IMG/VR virus record: IMGVR_UViG_3300022871_000506
Span: 1 to 39,390 of that record
Strand: one strand, 5' to 3'
Length of the DNA: 39,390 nucleotides
DNA from: a virus
The notes under the pieces are model-generated. The model made no database searches, was not told where the DNA came from, and saw only the letters and a program-made list of their open reading frames with translations. The translations under genes and the position numbers were made by a program. Shown here piece by piece: positions 22,924 to 31,162 of the stretch. Numbering within the stretch: position 1 is the stretch's first letter; each line of letters begins with the position of its first letter.

Positions 22924-23991
22924 TTATCCACAAACATCATCTAATAATTTATCTAAGTCTAATTCTTCTTCTGATTTTTGTTTAACTTCAACTTGAACAA
23001 CTGGTTCTTCTGCTTTATATTCAACACAACTATCTGAAACCGCTTTAGTTAAATCTTCATAATTATTTTTTTCTTCTATTGGACATTGTTCAACTACACC
23101 AGAACTTTCTGAAAATAGAACCACATCTTTCGTCGATTCGTTAATTATATTGGTAACTTCAACCGGAACATCTTTCATCTTAATTAATTTAGTATTACGC
23201 TTATATGCTTCAAACACTTCATTATCACTTTTAAGTAGTTTAGAAAGCATGGATAAATCAGCAATATACTTTGGTGCGGTCTTTGGTCCCATCTTTCTTG
23301 GTCTAACTGATGGAATAGAATCTGATGGATCTCCAGTTAAAATCTTAAAGTGTAAAAAATTTTCTGCGGTCTTATCAAATTCTATGGTCATCTTATGTTT
23401 CTTTTCTATCTTCTCATACATAAGTTCTAAAGATAATTCTGTTCCATCTGGATGAACTTGTTTAACTCTATCACCAAGAAGTGTACATATATCAAAATCA
23501 CCAGAAACATTAATCACCGAATCGCTAGTTTCAGTTAAAATTCTTTTAGTGAAATGATAAAGTAAATCATCACCCTCGGCAGAATCGACTTTGGCTATTT
23601 GCGATTTGTAATCCACACATTGTTTATTAATCCATTCTCGAACTGTTTCGTGGATTGGTTTCATATCAAATTTACGTTTTATCTTATCCCGATTTCCTTT
23701 ATATCCTTCAAATATTTCTTTTCTCCAAATTTCGTGTCTAGGACAATCAAAACAATAAATTACTTTTTCTCGTTTAATTATTGGACTTATTGAAGAAATT
23801 GCATTAAATAACTGATGGTCAAAGTAAGCTAACATCTCAGATTCAAATGTATCTATTTCCTCTATTGGATTAAAATCTTCTCCACACATCTCAGCATAAG
23901 CATCTTTATATTTAACGAAAGTTGCATGAGCTCCATAATTTAATAAAAACGAAACATCAACCAGAACCCAACAATTTTGATAATTGAACAT
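22924..23991 (-). CDS. rnh: RNase H / 5'-3' exonuclease of the FEN family (T4 Rnh-like)
   Basis: 355 residues (T4 RNase H: 305). Metal-binding acidic residues are in place: Asp12, Asp82 in CFDC, Glu139/Asp141/Asp142 in SAEGDDL, Asp165/Asp167 in SGDFDI, and Asp221/Asp224 in GDPSDSIP. The EGYKGNR segment (95-101) is the helical-arch region. It removes RNA primers from lagging-strand fragments. An acidic tail of ~50 residues is extra. The start overlaps the stop of the GroES-like gene by one base. Confidence 0.9.
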   Translation of the reverse strand: MFNYQNCWVLVDVSFLLNYGAHATFVKYKDAYAEMCGEDFNPIEEIDTFESEMLAYFDHQLFNAISSISPIIKREKVIYCFDCPRHEIWRKEIFEGYKGNRDKIKRKFDMKPIHETVREWINKQCVDYKSQIAKVDSAEGDDLLYHFTKRILTETSDSVINVSGDFDICTLLGDRVKQVHPDGTELSLELMYEKIEKKHKMTIEFDKTAENFLHFKILTGDPSDSIPSVRPRKMGPKTAPKYIADLSMLSKLLKSDNEVFEAYKRNTKLIKMKDVPVEVTNIINESTKDVVLFSESSGVVEQCPIEEKNNYEDLTKAVSDSCVEYKAEEPVVQVEVKQKSEEELDLDKLLDDVCG

Positions 23992-24635
23992 TATTTCTTC
24001 TCCTCTTCATTATCTCTATTATCCATAACAGCTAAAATATTTTCAACATTAGTTATATGAAATTCTGTATCATGTGAATACACTGAATAATAATCATAGA
24101 TAACTTTCATTCCAGCAGTTATTCCAGTTATCTTTTCCGCTTCTTCATTTATTCGACAGACTATTCCTCGGTTAGTTCTTACTATCTGTTGTTCTTCCAT
24201 ATATTTAGGAATATAAATTCCATTAACCAAATCAATTGGATGTGCTTTATCTGGATATATTCCAAGCTTCCGTCCAGTTACATGATCCAATCTAGTTTTT
24301 GGAATTGTGTAATATTTTACCGCACTTGTTTTCCTTTCAAAGTAATCTGTATTTGTTTCAGAAACATATTCACCACCCTCAACCATAGCTAATATTTGAT
24401 GATGTGGAACTATTGTAACATTTTGTCCATTATGTTTAAGTGTGGTTGTTGATCCAAGCCGCTCCATGACAATAATATCACCAATGTTTAAATCTGGATC
24501 ATTTGCAAGTAAACCTTTATTTATTATTCTTGCTATAACCTGTTCAGACTTGAATGAATCATCTGGAAGAAATATAGCTCCTTTTTTCTTCTCTACCATC
24601 ATTTCAACTAAATAAGTATCTCCAATAGAAATCAT
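23991..24635 (-). CDS. gp31: Co-chaperonin with two GroES-like domains (gp31-like role)
   Basis: 214 residues. Residues ~1-86 read as one GroES chain: a mobile-loop region around EKKKGAIFLPDD, GDIIVMERLG and the end ILAMVE. Residues ~105-205 repeat the pattern: NGIYIPKYMEE, a GIVCRI strand, GMKVIYDYYS and the end ILAVMD. T4 gp31 is a single-domain GroES substitute that lets host GroEL fold the capsid protein. A tandem version would make a ring with fewer chains. The tail is charged. Assigned by pattern, not alignment. It overlaps both neighbours by 1-4 bases. Confidence 0.7.
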   Translation of the reverse strand: MISIGDTYLVEMMVEKKKGAIFLPDDSFKSEQVIARIINKGLLANDPDLNIGDIIVMERLGSTTTLKHNGQNVTIVPHHQILAMVEGGEYVSETNTDYFERKTSAVKYYTIPKTRLDHVTGRKLGIYPDKAHPIDLVNGIYIPKYMEEQQIVRTNRGIVCRINEEAEKITGITAGMKVIYDYYSVYSHDTEFHITNVENILAVMDNRDNEEEKK

Positions 24636-24967
24636 ATTACATCCACCATTTCAAATTTTTCTAAAACTTTATCTATTTCTTCTTCATCTGTAACTTCTTT
24701 ATATGGTATACCAGAACCGAAATCATTAATTACTTCGTGGGTGTCGTCCAATTTCATTATGTTTTTAATTGCAACAATATCTTCTAAACAATAGCACCTA
24801 ACATGATATATGTTATTGTCAATTTCAATTTCGCTTTTTCTTAAACAAACATCTTTTCTTAATTTTTCATATAGTTCATCATCTACGTAATTATTTAAAA
24901 TTACGATATTCACTAATTCATTAATGATGTCTTCTTCTACGATTACTTCTCTTTTGTCGTTTTTCAT
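24632..24967 (-). CDS. Small acidic early protein of unknown function
   Basis: 111 residues, acidic, mostly helical, with two Cys in a VRCYCLED segment near residue 57. AAGGAAGAAGT ribosome binding site. Its TGA stop overlaps the GroES-like start. No recognised motif. Confidence 0.6.
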   Translation of the reverse strand: MKNDKREVIVEEDIINELVNIVILNNYVDDELYEKLRKDVCLRKSEIEIDNNIYHVRCYCLEDIVAIKNIMKLDDTHEVINDFGSGIPYKEVTDEEEIDKVLEKFEMVDVI

Positions 24968-24995
24968 TTTACTTCTTCCTTTTGGTTAATTATTG

Positions 24996-25598
24996 TTAAA
25001 AAATATAATTCTTTGCTTTAATGTATGCCACGATTTTTGATGTCCCATTATCTAATTCGACATCTCGTTCTTTCATTGCCTGTTTATCGTGTTTTACATT
25101 TTCAATATCTAATATAGGTTCTTTTCCATCAAAAGTCAAGAAATATTTGTAAGAATCTATAATGTCAAGAAATATTCCGTTAGATGGAATAAGTTTATTC
25201 TCAGCTAAAGTGAACAAATAATCTTCAAAGAACATAGTTTTAAGTTTAGTATTAAATCTAATATCTTTAGTTATCGCTCTATCAATAATAAACCAAGCTG
25301 GATTTGGTGAACGAACCGCAATAGCTGTTAATATATTACCAATGTCAACAGCAATTATTGGATTTGGTCTACTGAATACTCTATTGCAATTTGGAATAAA
25401 TTCGGAATAGGGATAGAAACAAATCGGTAATAAATATTTACTCATCAGGTCAATGTATTTTTTAACAACTTTATTATCATATTTCTGATCTACATTCCTA
25501 ATTAACAAATATCTTTTAGTTTCTTTATCCAGATATTCATTTAATTTTTCTGGAAGAGATTGATAATCTTCACCAGTATAAGTTTTTTCTACAATCAT
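24996..25598 (-). CDS. Early protein of unknown function
   Basis: 200 residues, with an apparent alpha/beta core (RYLLIRNVDQKY, PICFYPYSEF, IIAVDIGNILTAIAV). IAVDIGN resembles an ATPase or RNase H-like strand-turn, but partner motifs are missing, so I make no call. It starts within the stop of the upstream gene (ATGA). Confidence 0.6.
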   Translation of the reverse strand: MIVEKTYTGEDYQSLPEKLNEYLDKETKRYLLIRNVDQKYDNKVVKKYIDLMSKYLLPICFYPYSEFIPNCNRVFSRPNPIIAVDIGNILTAIAVRSPNPAWFIIDRAITKDIRFNTKLKTMFFEDYLFTLAENKLIPSNGIFLDIIDSYKYFLTFDGKEPILDIENVKHDKQAMKERDVELDNGTSKIVAYIKAKNYIF

Positions 25599-25924
25599 TT
25601 TTCTCGTTCCTTAACTACCCGATGGCTATTAATATCATCTATGTTATCCTGAAACATCTGTTTTAGAATATCAACATAATCAGAATTCTTAGAATATAAT
25701 CCAAGCATCCAAGCCAATTCTTCATTTTCCATCATACGACCCTCTTCATCGGTTAAATCACTTTCTACGATGAAACAGTCATTGTTCTTCTTAACCACCA
25801 CAGCACAGTCCCCAGGAAGCAATCTAAGCATCCTGTAACCAGCTACACTCCGAACATCCTGATCGTCTTTATTTCCAAAGATAGAAATAATTTTCAATAT
25901 TAAATTTCCAATTAATTTTTTCAT
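25595..25924 (-). CDS. Small early protein, possibly membrane-anchored
   Basis: 109 residues from ATG 25924, preferred over the GTG at 25936, which lies inside the glycosyltransferase end. The N-terminus KKLIGNLILKIISIFG is a short amphipathic or hydrophobic segment after two Lys, which could bind membrane. The rest is a soluble domain with YRMLRLLPGDCAVVVKK. Not recognised. Confidence 0.55.
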   Translation of the reverse strand: MKKLIGNLILKIISIFGNKDDQDVRSVAGYRMLRLLPGDCAVVVKKNNDCFIVESDLTDEEGRMMENEELAWMLGLYSKNSDYVDILKQMFQDNIDDINSHRVVKEREK

Positions 25925-25926
25925 TT

Positions 25927-27063
25927 TTAACGCCACCCGTTATTTTGGTTAATTTTAATTTTCATAGTTTTCTGATTTAACATAAATAGCTTCTTGTGAA
26001 TGTCTAAATTATCTTCAAGAAAATATCCATTCTTAGCATTTGAATCGCCATGCTCCACTATATCCCTCCCATGTTTAACTGTTTCTAAATAATTCTTCTT
26101 TGACTTCAAAATATAATCTATCTTCTTTTGTAAATCATTAGCTGTTATAAATCTATTATCAGTATATTTAGAATAACAAGCACACTCTTGAACTATTGAC
26201 GGTATACCTAAAGCCCATGATTCAACCAGCTTAATGTTACTTTTACATTGATTAAATAAATTATCTTGTAATGGAGCAACCCATAGATCATATCCTCGGT
26301 TAGCTATCTCTCTTGGATAATTATATACATCACATGGTGGATCTTTAAACACCTTACCATCTTTAAGTAAATCTTTTAACTGTAATGGTAATCCACCAAC
26401 AAAATGAAATTCATATTTCTTGATATTACTTCTTATCCAATCAATTATATGAGTAAAATCATCAACTCCATTATTTAGGTTTTTCAAATCAAAGTGATTA
26501 CTCCCACAGACAAAAGCTATTTTTGGTTTCTTCATATTATTATATCTAGTTTCTATTCTACCTATATCATAAGAATTTCCAATCCACCATTTTGGGACAT
26601 AATTGGGAACTGTTATAAAATTTTCTTTAGGTATTCTAAATATCTTCTGGTAATATTCTCCAAGTATATCTGTTGACACCGTAATAAAATCAGCTAATTT
26701 CATTATATCACCAAGTGCCTTAGTTCTATCAGCATTATATTGTGGTTTAGCTAAATTATAATTAGGCATATCAGTGTGGACTAGAACATCATCTATGTCA
26801 TAAATTAACCAGCTACCAAATGTATCATTGACCACTTTTAGTACACTTTTGATAAAATTAAGCTGATGAGCTGTACATTGTCGCTGAATCTTAATCATCC
26901 TAACATGTTGATAATATGTAACATTAGTTATCGGTATAAATGATTCAGAAGCTATGACGTTTCTGTGGTTAGCCATCATTGCCAACTTTGGGGTTACAAT
27001 GCGATAAAATCCACAGCCACCTGCATCTTCTGGAATCATCAAGGAATAAAATCTTTTAGCCAT
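25927..27063 (-). CDS. GT-B fold glycosyltransferase
   Basis: 378 residues. N-terminal Rossmann-like half with GGCGFYRIVTP and WLIYDIDDVL (about 85-94); C-terminal half with PKIAFVCGSNHF, FHFVGGLPLQL and the nucleotide-sugar region KLVESWALGIPSIV (about 279-292), as in GT1/GT4 enzymes. Its place among early DNA-metabolism genes raises the possibility that it glucosylates phage DNA, as T4 enzymes do, but no base-hydroxymethylating gene is in the window, so the target is open. The ATG overlaps the gp47 stop (TAATG). Confidence 0.75.
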   Translation of the reverse strand: MAKRFYSLMIPEDAGGCGFYRIVTPKLAMMANHRNVIASESFIPITNVTYYQHVRMIKIQRQCTAHQLNFIKSVLKVVNDTFGSWLIYDIDDVLVHTDMPNYNLAKPQYNADRTKALGDIMKLADFITVSTDILGEYYQKIFRIPKENFITVPNYVPKWWIGNSYDIGRIETRYNNMKKPKIAFVCGSNHFDLKNLNNGVDDFTHIIDWIRSNIKKYEFHFVGGLPLQLKDLLKDGKVFKDPPCDVYNYPREIANRGYDLWVAPLQDNLFNQCKSNIKLVESWALGIPSIVQECACYSKYTDNRFITANDLQKKIDYILKSKKNYLETVKHGRDIVEHGDSNAKNGYFLEDNLDIHKKLFMLNQKTMKIKINQNNGWR

Positions 27064-28136
27064 TAATTTATCTCCAACTTGTTACAATAAACATCCACCA
27101 ACTTTTCTAGTCTATCTATTTTTAAATTCTTAAATTTATCTTCCTTAATTAATCCTTTCATAAAAACTTTCATATAATAACTCTTAGATTTATTAGATAA
27201 CTCTTCCTTAAAATCTTCCATCTTAGAATTATCTAACATTACTATATCACTATATTCAACACCAACACCATTTGTTACTAGCTTCTCAATTTTGTTTATA
27301 ATTTCAAATAATTTATCATGAACAAATTCCCCATCCACTTCAACTTTTAAAAAATTATTTTTATGTCCAGATAATGTATTCTCCAAATCTTCTGGAACAA
27401 CTTCTAACATTTCAGAATATTTTAATTTAATAAACTTAGGAGAAACTTCATTCAGAATAAATTTATGATCTAAAGTTTCAAAGTCAATTAAATAGAATCC
27501 TTTATCTCTATCACAATCTGACCAATCATGTTGATAAGCACAACCAACTGAATGAATAATAGACTTATCATATTCATATTTTTCATGTATATGATAGTGT
27601 CCAGTAAAAATTAAATCAGAACACTTTGAAATATCCTTAGCATCATATCCATATCCAGAAGAAAATCCACTAGGTTGTCTTATTCCATTCATTTCAAAAT
27701 GACCTAATATCAAATCATATTTTTCTCCATCTTTAGGTCTAGTTGACCAAGGACATAATAAGATTTCTTTACCATCTAAAATTATCGTTTCTGATTTCTT
27801 TCTAATGATATGAAGATTTTTCTTCTTAGTTAATACAAGTGTACTAGTTAATTCGTTATTTCCGTTGTAATAGACATCGTGATTTCCAACAAGGAGATAA
27901 ACTTCCTTAAATGCTTTACATAGCTTCTTAACGCTTCTTTGAGCATATTCTATAGTCTTGACGTTTAAATCAAAGCGGTTGTGAAATAAATCACCTAAGA
28001 ACATACACACATCAAGATTACCTGATTTTTTACATTCTTTAATAATCCAATCTACACATGCTTCTGCATCTTCCAATCTATCACCATTATTCTTCTTTAA
28101 TCCAAAGTGGTGATCTGAAAATATCGCTCCTTTCAT
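27063..28136 (-). CDS. gp47: Recombination nuclease gp47 (SbcD/Mre11-like), copy B
   Basis: 357 residues (T4 gp47: 339). All calcineurin-type metal motifs are present: Asp8/His10 in SDHHFG, Gly48-Asp49 in LGDLFHN, Asn85-His86-Asp87 in GNHD, His146 in GHFEMN, and His180/His182 in TGHYHIH. With gp46 it resects DNA ends for recombination and degrades host DNA; gp46 is not in the window. Nearly identical to copy A in the first ~200 residues and more diverged in the C-terminal ~150. The ATG abuts the methyltransferase stop (TAAATG). Confidence 0.92.
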   Translation of the reverse strand: MKGAIFSDHHFGLKKNNGDRLEDAEACVDWIIKECKKSGNLDVCMFLGDLFHNRFDLNVKTIEYAQRSVKKLCKAFKEVYLLVGNHDVYYNGNNELTSTLVLTKKKNLHIIRKKSETIILDGKEILLCPWSTRPKDGEKYDLILGHFEMNGIRQPSGFSSGYGYDAKDISKCSDLIFTGHYHIHEKYEYDKSIIHSVGCAYQHDWSDCDRDKGFYLIDFETLDHKFILNEVSPKFIKLKYSEMLEVVPEDLENTLSGHKNNFLKVEVDGEFVHDKLFEIINKIEKLVTNGVGVEYSDIVMLDNSKMEDFKEELSNKSKSYYMKVFMKGLIKEDKFKNLKIDRLEKLVDVYCNKLEIN

Positions 28137-28877
28137 TTACTTCCCCAATCTTTGTTTGATTCTTTCAACTATTACATCACAATATTTTTGTTCTTTTTCC
28201 ATTAAAATATATTTCCTATTTGTGTTTATTGAAGCTATTCCAGTTGTACCACTTCCAGCACAATTATCTAAAACTATTTCATTTTCATTGGTATAAGTTT
28301 TTATTAAATATTCAAATAGAGCTACTGGTTTTTGTGTTGGATGTAATCCTCTAATTTTTGGTCTATTAAATTTTTGGATTGATTTGGGGTACGTATATTT
28401 TTCATTCCCAATATTATCACCCCGTATTATTGCATTACCTTTACTTTCCGTTGGATAATTTTTTCTATTATTTTTTCTTTTATTTTTTTCGTTTCTGATT
28501 TCCATTTGTGGATTAAATACACACTGTCCATTATAAAAAACACAAATATTTTCATGTCTTCGCATTATTTGTTTTTTAGCAAGAAATGGACTTGTTACAC
28601 TATCCTTTTCCCAAATAAGTTCATATTTAAACATTTTTACATTACTCATAACTAGAGCACTTGTAAAAGGTTGAGAAGCGGTCAATACGATTGCTCCATT
28701 CTCTTTTATGATTCTCTTATATTGCCACCATAAAGGCTCAAATGGAATCACCGAATCCCACCCACATGCAGTAGTTCCGTAGGGTAAATCGCAGAGTATC
28801 ATATCAATAGATTTATCATCTAATTTTTTCATCAATTCTAAACAATCACCGTGATATAGACTATTCAAATTTAACAT
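28137..28877 (-). CDS. DNA methyltransferase, beta-class N6-adenine or N4-cytosine
   Basis: 246 residues. Catalytic motif DLPYGTT (30-36; usual form D/N/S-PP-Y, here DLPY) comes before the SAM-binding motif LDNCAGSGTTG (about 203-213), the order of beta-class enzymes. No clear target-recognition domain beyond a basic Asn/Arg/Lys stretch (about 120-155). No restriction partner nearby, so it probably protects phage DNA or is a solitary enzyme. It lies exactly between two gp47 copies with no spare bases, as if inserted together with one of them. Confidence 0.88.
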   Translation of the reverse strand: MLNLNSLYHGDCLELMKKLDDKSIDMILCDLPYGTTACGWDSVIPFEPLWWQYKRIIKENGAIVLTASQPFTSALVMSNVKMFKYELIWEKDSVTSPFLAKKQIMRRHENICVFYNGQCVFNPQMEIRNEKNKRKNNRKNYPTESKGNAIIRGDNIGNEKYTYPKSIQKFNRPKIRGLHPTQKPVALFEYLIKTYTNENEIVLDNCAGSGTTGIASINTNRKYILMEKEQKYCDVIVERIKQRLGK

Positions 28878-29950
28878 TAACTTATCTCCAATTTTTCACA
28901 ATAAACATCAATATATTTATTTAATCTATCTAATTTTAAATTCTTAAATTTATCTTCTTTAACTAATTCTTTCATAAAAACTTTCATATAATATCTCTTA
29001 GATTTATTGGATAATTCCTCTTTTGAATCTTCCATCTTAGAATTATCCACCATTATTACATCACTATATTCAACCCCAACTCCATTAGCTACAAGTTTTT
29101 CAATCTTGTTTATAATTTCAAATAGTTTATCGTGAACAAATTCACCATCAACTTCAACTTTCAGAAAATTATTTTTATGTTTAGATAAAGTATTTTTTAA
29201 ATCTTCTGGAGCAACTTCCACCATTTCAGAATATTTCATCTTAACAAACTTAGGAGATACTTCATTCAACACAAATTTATAATCAAAAGTTTCAAAATCC
29301 ATTAAATAGAATCCTTTATCTCTATCACAATCTGACCAATCATGTTGATAAGCACAACCAACTGAATGAATAATAGACTTATCATATTCATATTTTTCAT
29401 GTATATGATAGTGTCCAGTAAAGATTAAATCAGAACACTTTGAAATATCCTTAGCATCATATTCACATCCAGAAGAAAATCCACTAGGTTGTCTTATTCC
29501 ATTCATTTCAAAATGCCCTAATATCATATCATATTTTTCTCCATCTTTAGGTCTAGTTGACCACGGACATAATAAAATTTCTTTACCATCTAAAATTATA
29601 GTTTCTGATTTTTTTCTAACAATATGAAGATTTTTCTTTTTAGTTAATACAAGTGTACTCGTTAGTTCATTATTTCCGTTATAATAGACATCGTGATTTC
29701 CAACAAGGAGATAAACCTCTTTAAATGCTTTACATAACTTCTTAACGCTTCTTTGAGCATATTCTATGGTCTTGACATTTAGATCAAAGCGATTGTGAAA
29801 TAAATCACCTAAGAACATACACACATCAAGATTACCCGATTTTTTACATTCTTCAATAATCCAATCTACACACGCTTCCGCATCTTCCAATCTATCACCA
29901 TTATTCTTCTTTAATCCGAAGTGGTGATCTGAAAATATTGCTCCTTTCAT
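28877..29950 (-). CDS. gp47: Recombination nuclease gp47 (SbcD/Mre11-like), copy A
   Basis: 357 residues with the same intact metal motifs as copy B (SDHHFG, LGDLFHN, GNHD, GHFEMN, TGHYHIH). About 90% identical to copy B overall, with few changes before residue 200 and about 27 after it. It ends in TAATG overlapping the methyltransferase start, the same junction copy B makes with the glycosyltransferase. Both copies look functional. AGAAGTAAAA lies before the ATG. Confidence 0.92.
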   Translation of the reverse strand: MKGAIFSDHHFGLKKNNGDRLEDAEACVDWIIEECKKSGNLDVCMFLGDLFHNRFDLNVKTIEYAQRSVKKLCKAFKEVYLLVGNHDVYYNGNNELTSTLVLTKKKNLHIVRKKSETIILDGKEILLCPWSTRPKDGEKYDMILGHFEMNGIRQPSGFSSGCEYDAKDISKCSDLIFTGHYHIHEKYEYDKSIIHSVGCAYQHDWSDCDRDKGFYLMDFETFDYKFVLNEVSPKFVKMKYSEMVEVAPEDLKNTLSKHKNNFLKVEVDGEFVHDKLFEIINKIEKLVANGVGVEYSDVIMVDNSKMEDSKEELSNKSKRYYMKVFMKELVKEDKFKNLKLDRLNKYIDVYCEKLEIS

Positions 29951-29972
29951 TTTTACTTCTCCGCTGTTTTAT

Positions 29973-30380
29973 TTAAAATCTTTCCTTATTTGTTTCATCT
30001 AGTTCACTATGTGGATCTAATTCAGACCAAGTAATATCTGCTAGAGTATCTTTAAAATGTGAATATTTCTTTTCCTTTGCTATCTTCTGTAAAAAACAAT
30101 GATAAGCTATCATATTCAAATATCCAAACTGATTCAAATGTTTGGATGTATCTATCCTATCTAAATACATAATCATCTTAGATATGGCATCAGATATAAA
30201 TTCTTCTTTAAATGTATAATTAATGTAACTTGGTCTTGATGCCAGTCCATTTGCTATCTTCATAAATATTATACCAAGTTCATCTGACATTTGTGTCCCT
30301 GGTGGTTTTTTTCTATGTTTATCTATCTCTTCTCGTATTTCAGCCGAACTAACATAATATTCTGTTCCTTTTTTTGCCAT
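29973..30380 (-). CDS. gp55: Late-transcription sigma factor gp55-like
   Basis: 135 residues (T4 gp55: 185). The central part aligns with T4 gp55: the DELGIIFMKIANGLASRPSY region, then FISDAISKMIMYLDRIDTSKH, FGYLNMIAYHCFLQKIAKEKK. These are the reduced region-2-like helices that melt the TATAAATA promoter. The C-terminal end is shorter than in T4; the clamp-binding hydrophobic tail (SLDFLYE in T4) is not evident here. Its presence agrees with the many TATAAATA boxes in the window. It is first in the long early operon and has its own early promoter. Confidence 0.85.
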   Translation of the reverse strand: MAKKGTEYYVSSAEIREEIDKHRKKPPGTQMSDELGIIFMKIANGLASRPSYINYTFKEEFISDAISKMIMYLDRIDTSKHLNQFGYLNMIAYHCFLQKIAKEKKYSHFKDTLADITWSELDPHSELDETNKERF

Positions 30381-30412
30381 AGTAATAGCCTTTCGTTATT
30401 GATTATATTATA

Positions 30413-30441
30413 AATATAACCGCAAACTACAGCAAAGTCAA
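30413..30441 (-). promoter_or_regulatory. Early promoter for gp55 and the downstream operon
   Basis: On the minus strand TTGACT (30441-30436), about 17-base spacer, TATATT (30418-30413). It lies 33 bases before the gp55 start. Confidence 0.7.
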
Positions 30442-30469
30442 ATATTTTTTACTTTATTTTTAAATTATT

Positions 30470-31150
30470 TTAAATCGTATTGATAATTCCCCGTAATCTA
30501 CTCTTACCAAACGATTCCATTATACTATTTTTGATTTCTTCATTTTCACTAAAATCAAATTCATAGTCGCTTATGAACTCTAGAGCTTTCTCACCAACTT
30601 GTATGTTTCTTCGATTAGGAAGAATCTGGTCATCTAAAGCTCTAATTTTTATATTTATTGCTTTTTCCAATAGATTATTCTTCGGAGTTTTCTTTATATG
30701 TTTGGATAACTTTTCTTTAAATTTCTTTAATTTCTTAACTTCTTTTTCTATTGCTGAAATCGTCATCTTAAAAGTTTCAATATCGTTCTTAACTTTCTGT
30801 TCAATAAGTTCTCTGGGGTCATCTAACATTTCTCGATCTAACATTCCACTGGTCATTCTATCGACATATTGAGAAAACAACGAAAATACGCCATCTAAAG
30901 CAACCCGTTCAATCTCATTTAGGTTACTGTGATATGCCCCTTCATCAAATTTCTTTCTTTCATCTGGATCAGTTAAGAGCTTAAATGACATTGAAATTTT
31001 CACAAATATATCATGTGATTCTTCACTTCCTTTATTTCTATCTGGATGGTGTTTCTTTGAAAGTTTCTTATATGCTTTCTTAATTTCTTCTTTGCTTGCG
31101 TTTTCATCAACCCCAAGAATCTCAAATGGATCAAAATCATCTTTTTTCAT
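30470..31150 (-). CDS. J-domain co-chaperone (DnaJ-like)
   Basis: 226 residues. The first ~70 form a complete J domain: FEILGVDENASKEEIKKAYK, then HPD at 35-37 in KKHHPDRNKG, and the helix ending in DPDERKKFDEG. The rest is helical (about 100-190 Lys-rich coiled region) without the Gly/Phe or zinc domains of true DnaJ. It would recruit host DnaK to a phage substrate through the C-terminal part. AGGAAAAT ribosome binding site; 12 bases downstream of the homing endonuclease gene. Confidence 0.88.
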   Translation of the reverse strand: MKKDDFDPFEILGVDENASKEEIKKAYKKLSKKHHPDRNKGSEESHDIFVKISMSFKLLTDPDERKKFDEGAYHSNLNEIERVALDGVFSLFSQYVDRMTSGMLDREMLDDPRELIEQKVKNDIETFKMTISAIEKEVKKLKKFKEKLSKHIKKTPKNNLLEKAINIKIRALDDQILPNRRNIQVGEKALEFISDYEFDFSENEEIKNSIMESFGKSRLRGIINTI

Positions 31151-31162
31151 ATTTTTATTTTC

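Noticed and set aside
24996-25598. ATPase or resolvase call from IAVDIGN
   Set aside because: Only one motif is visible and no second catalytic acidic residue is in a convincing place.
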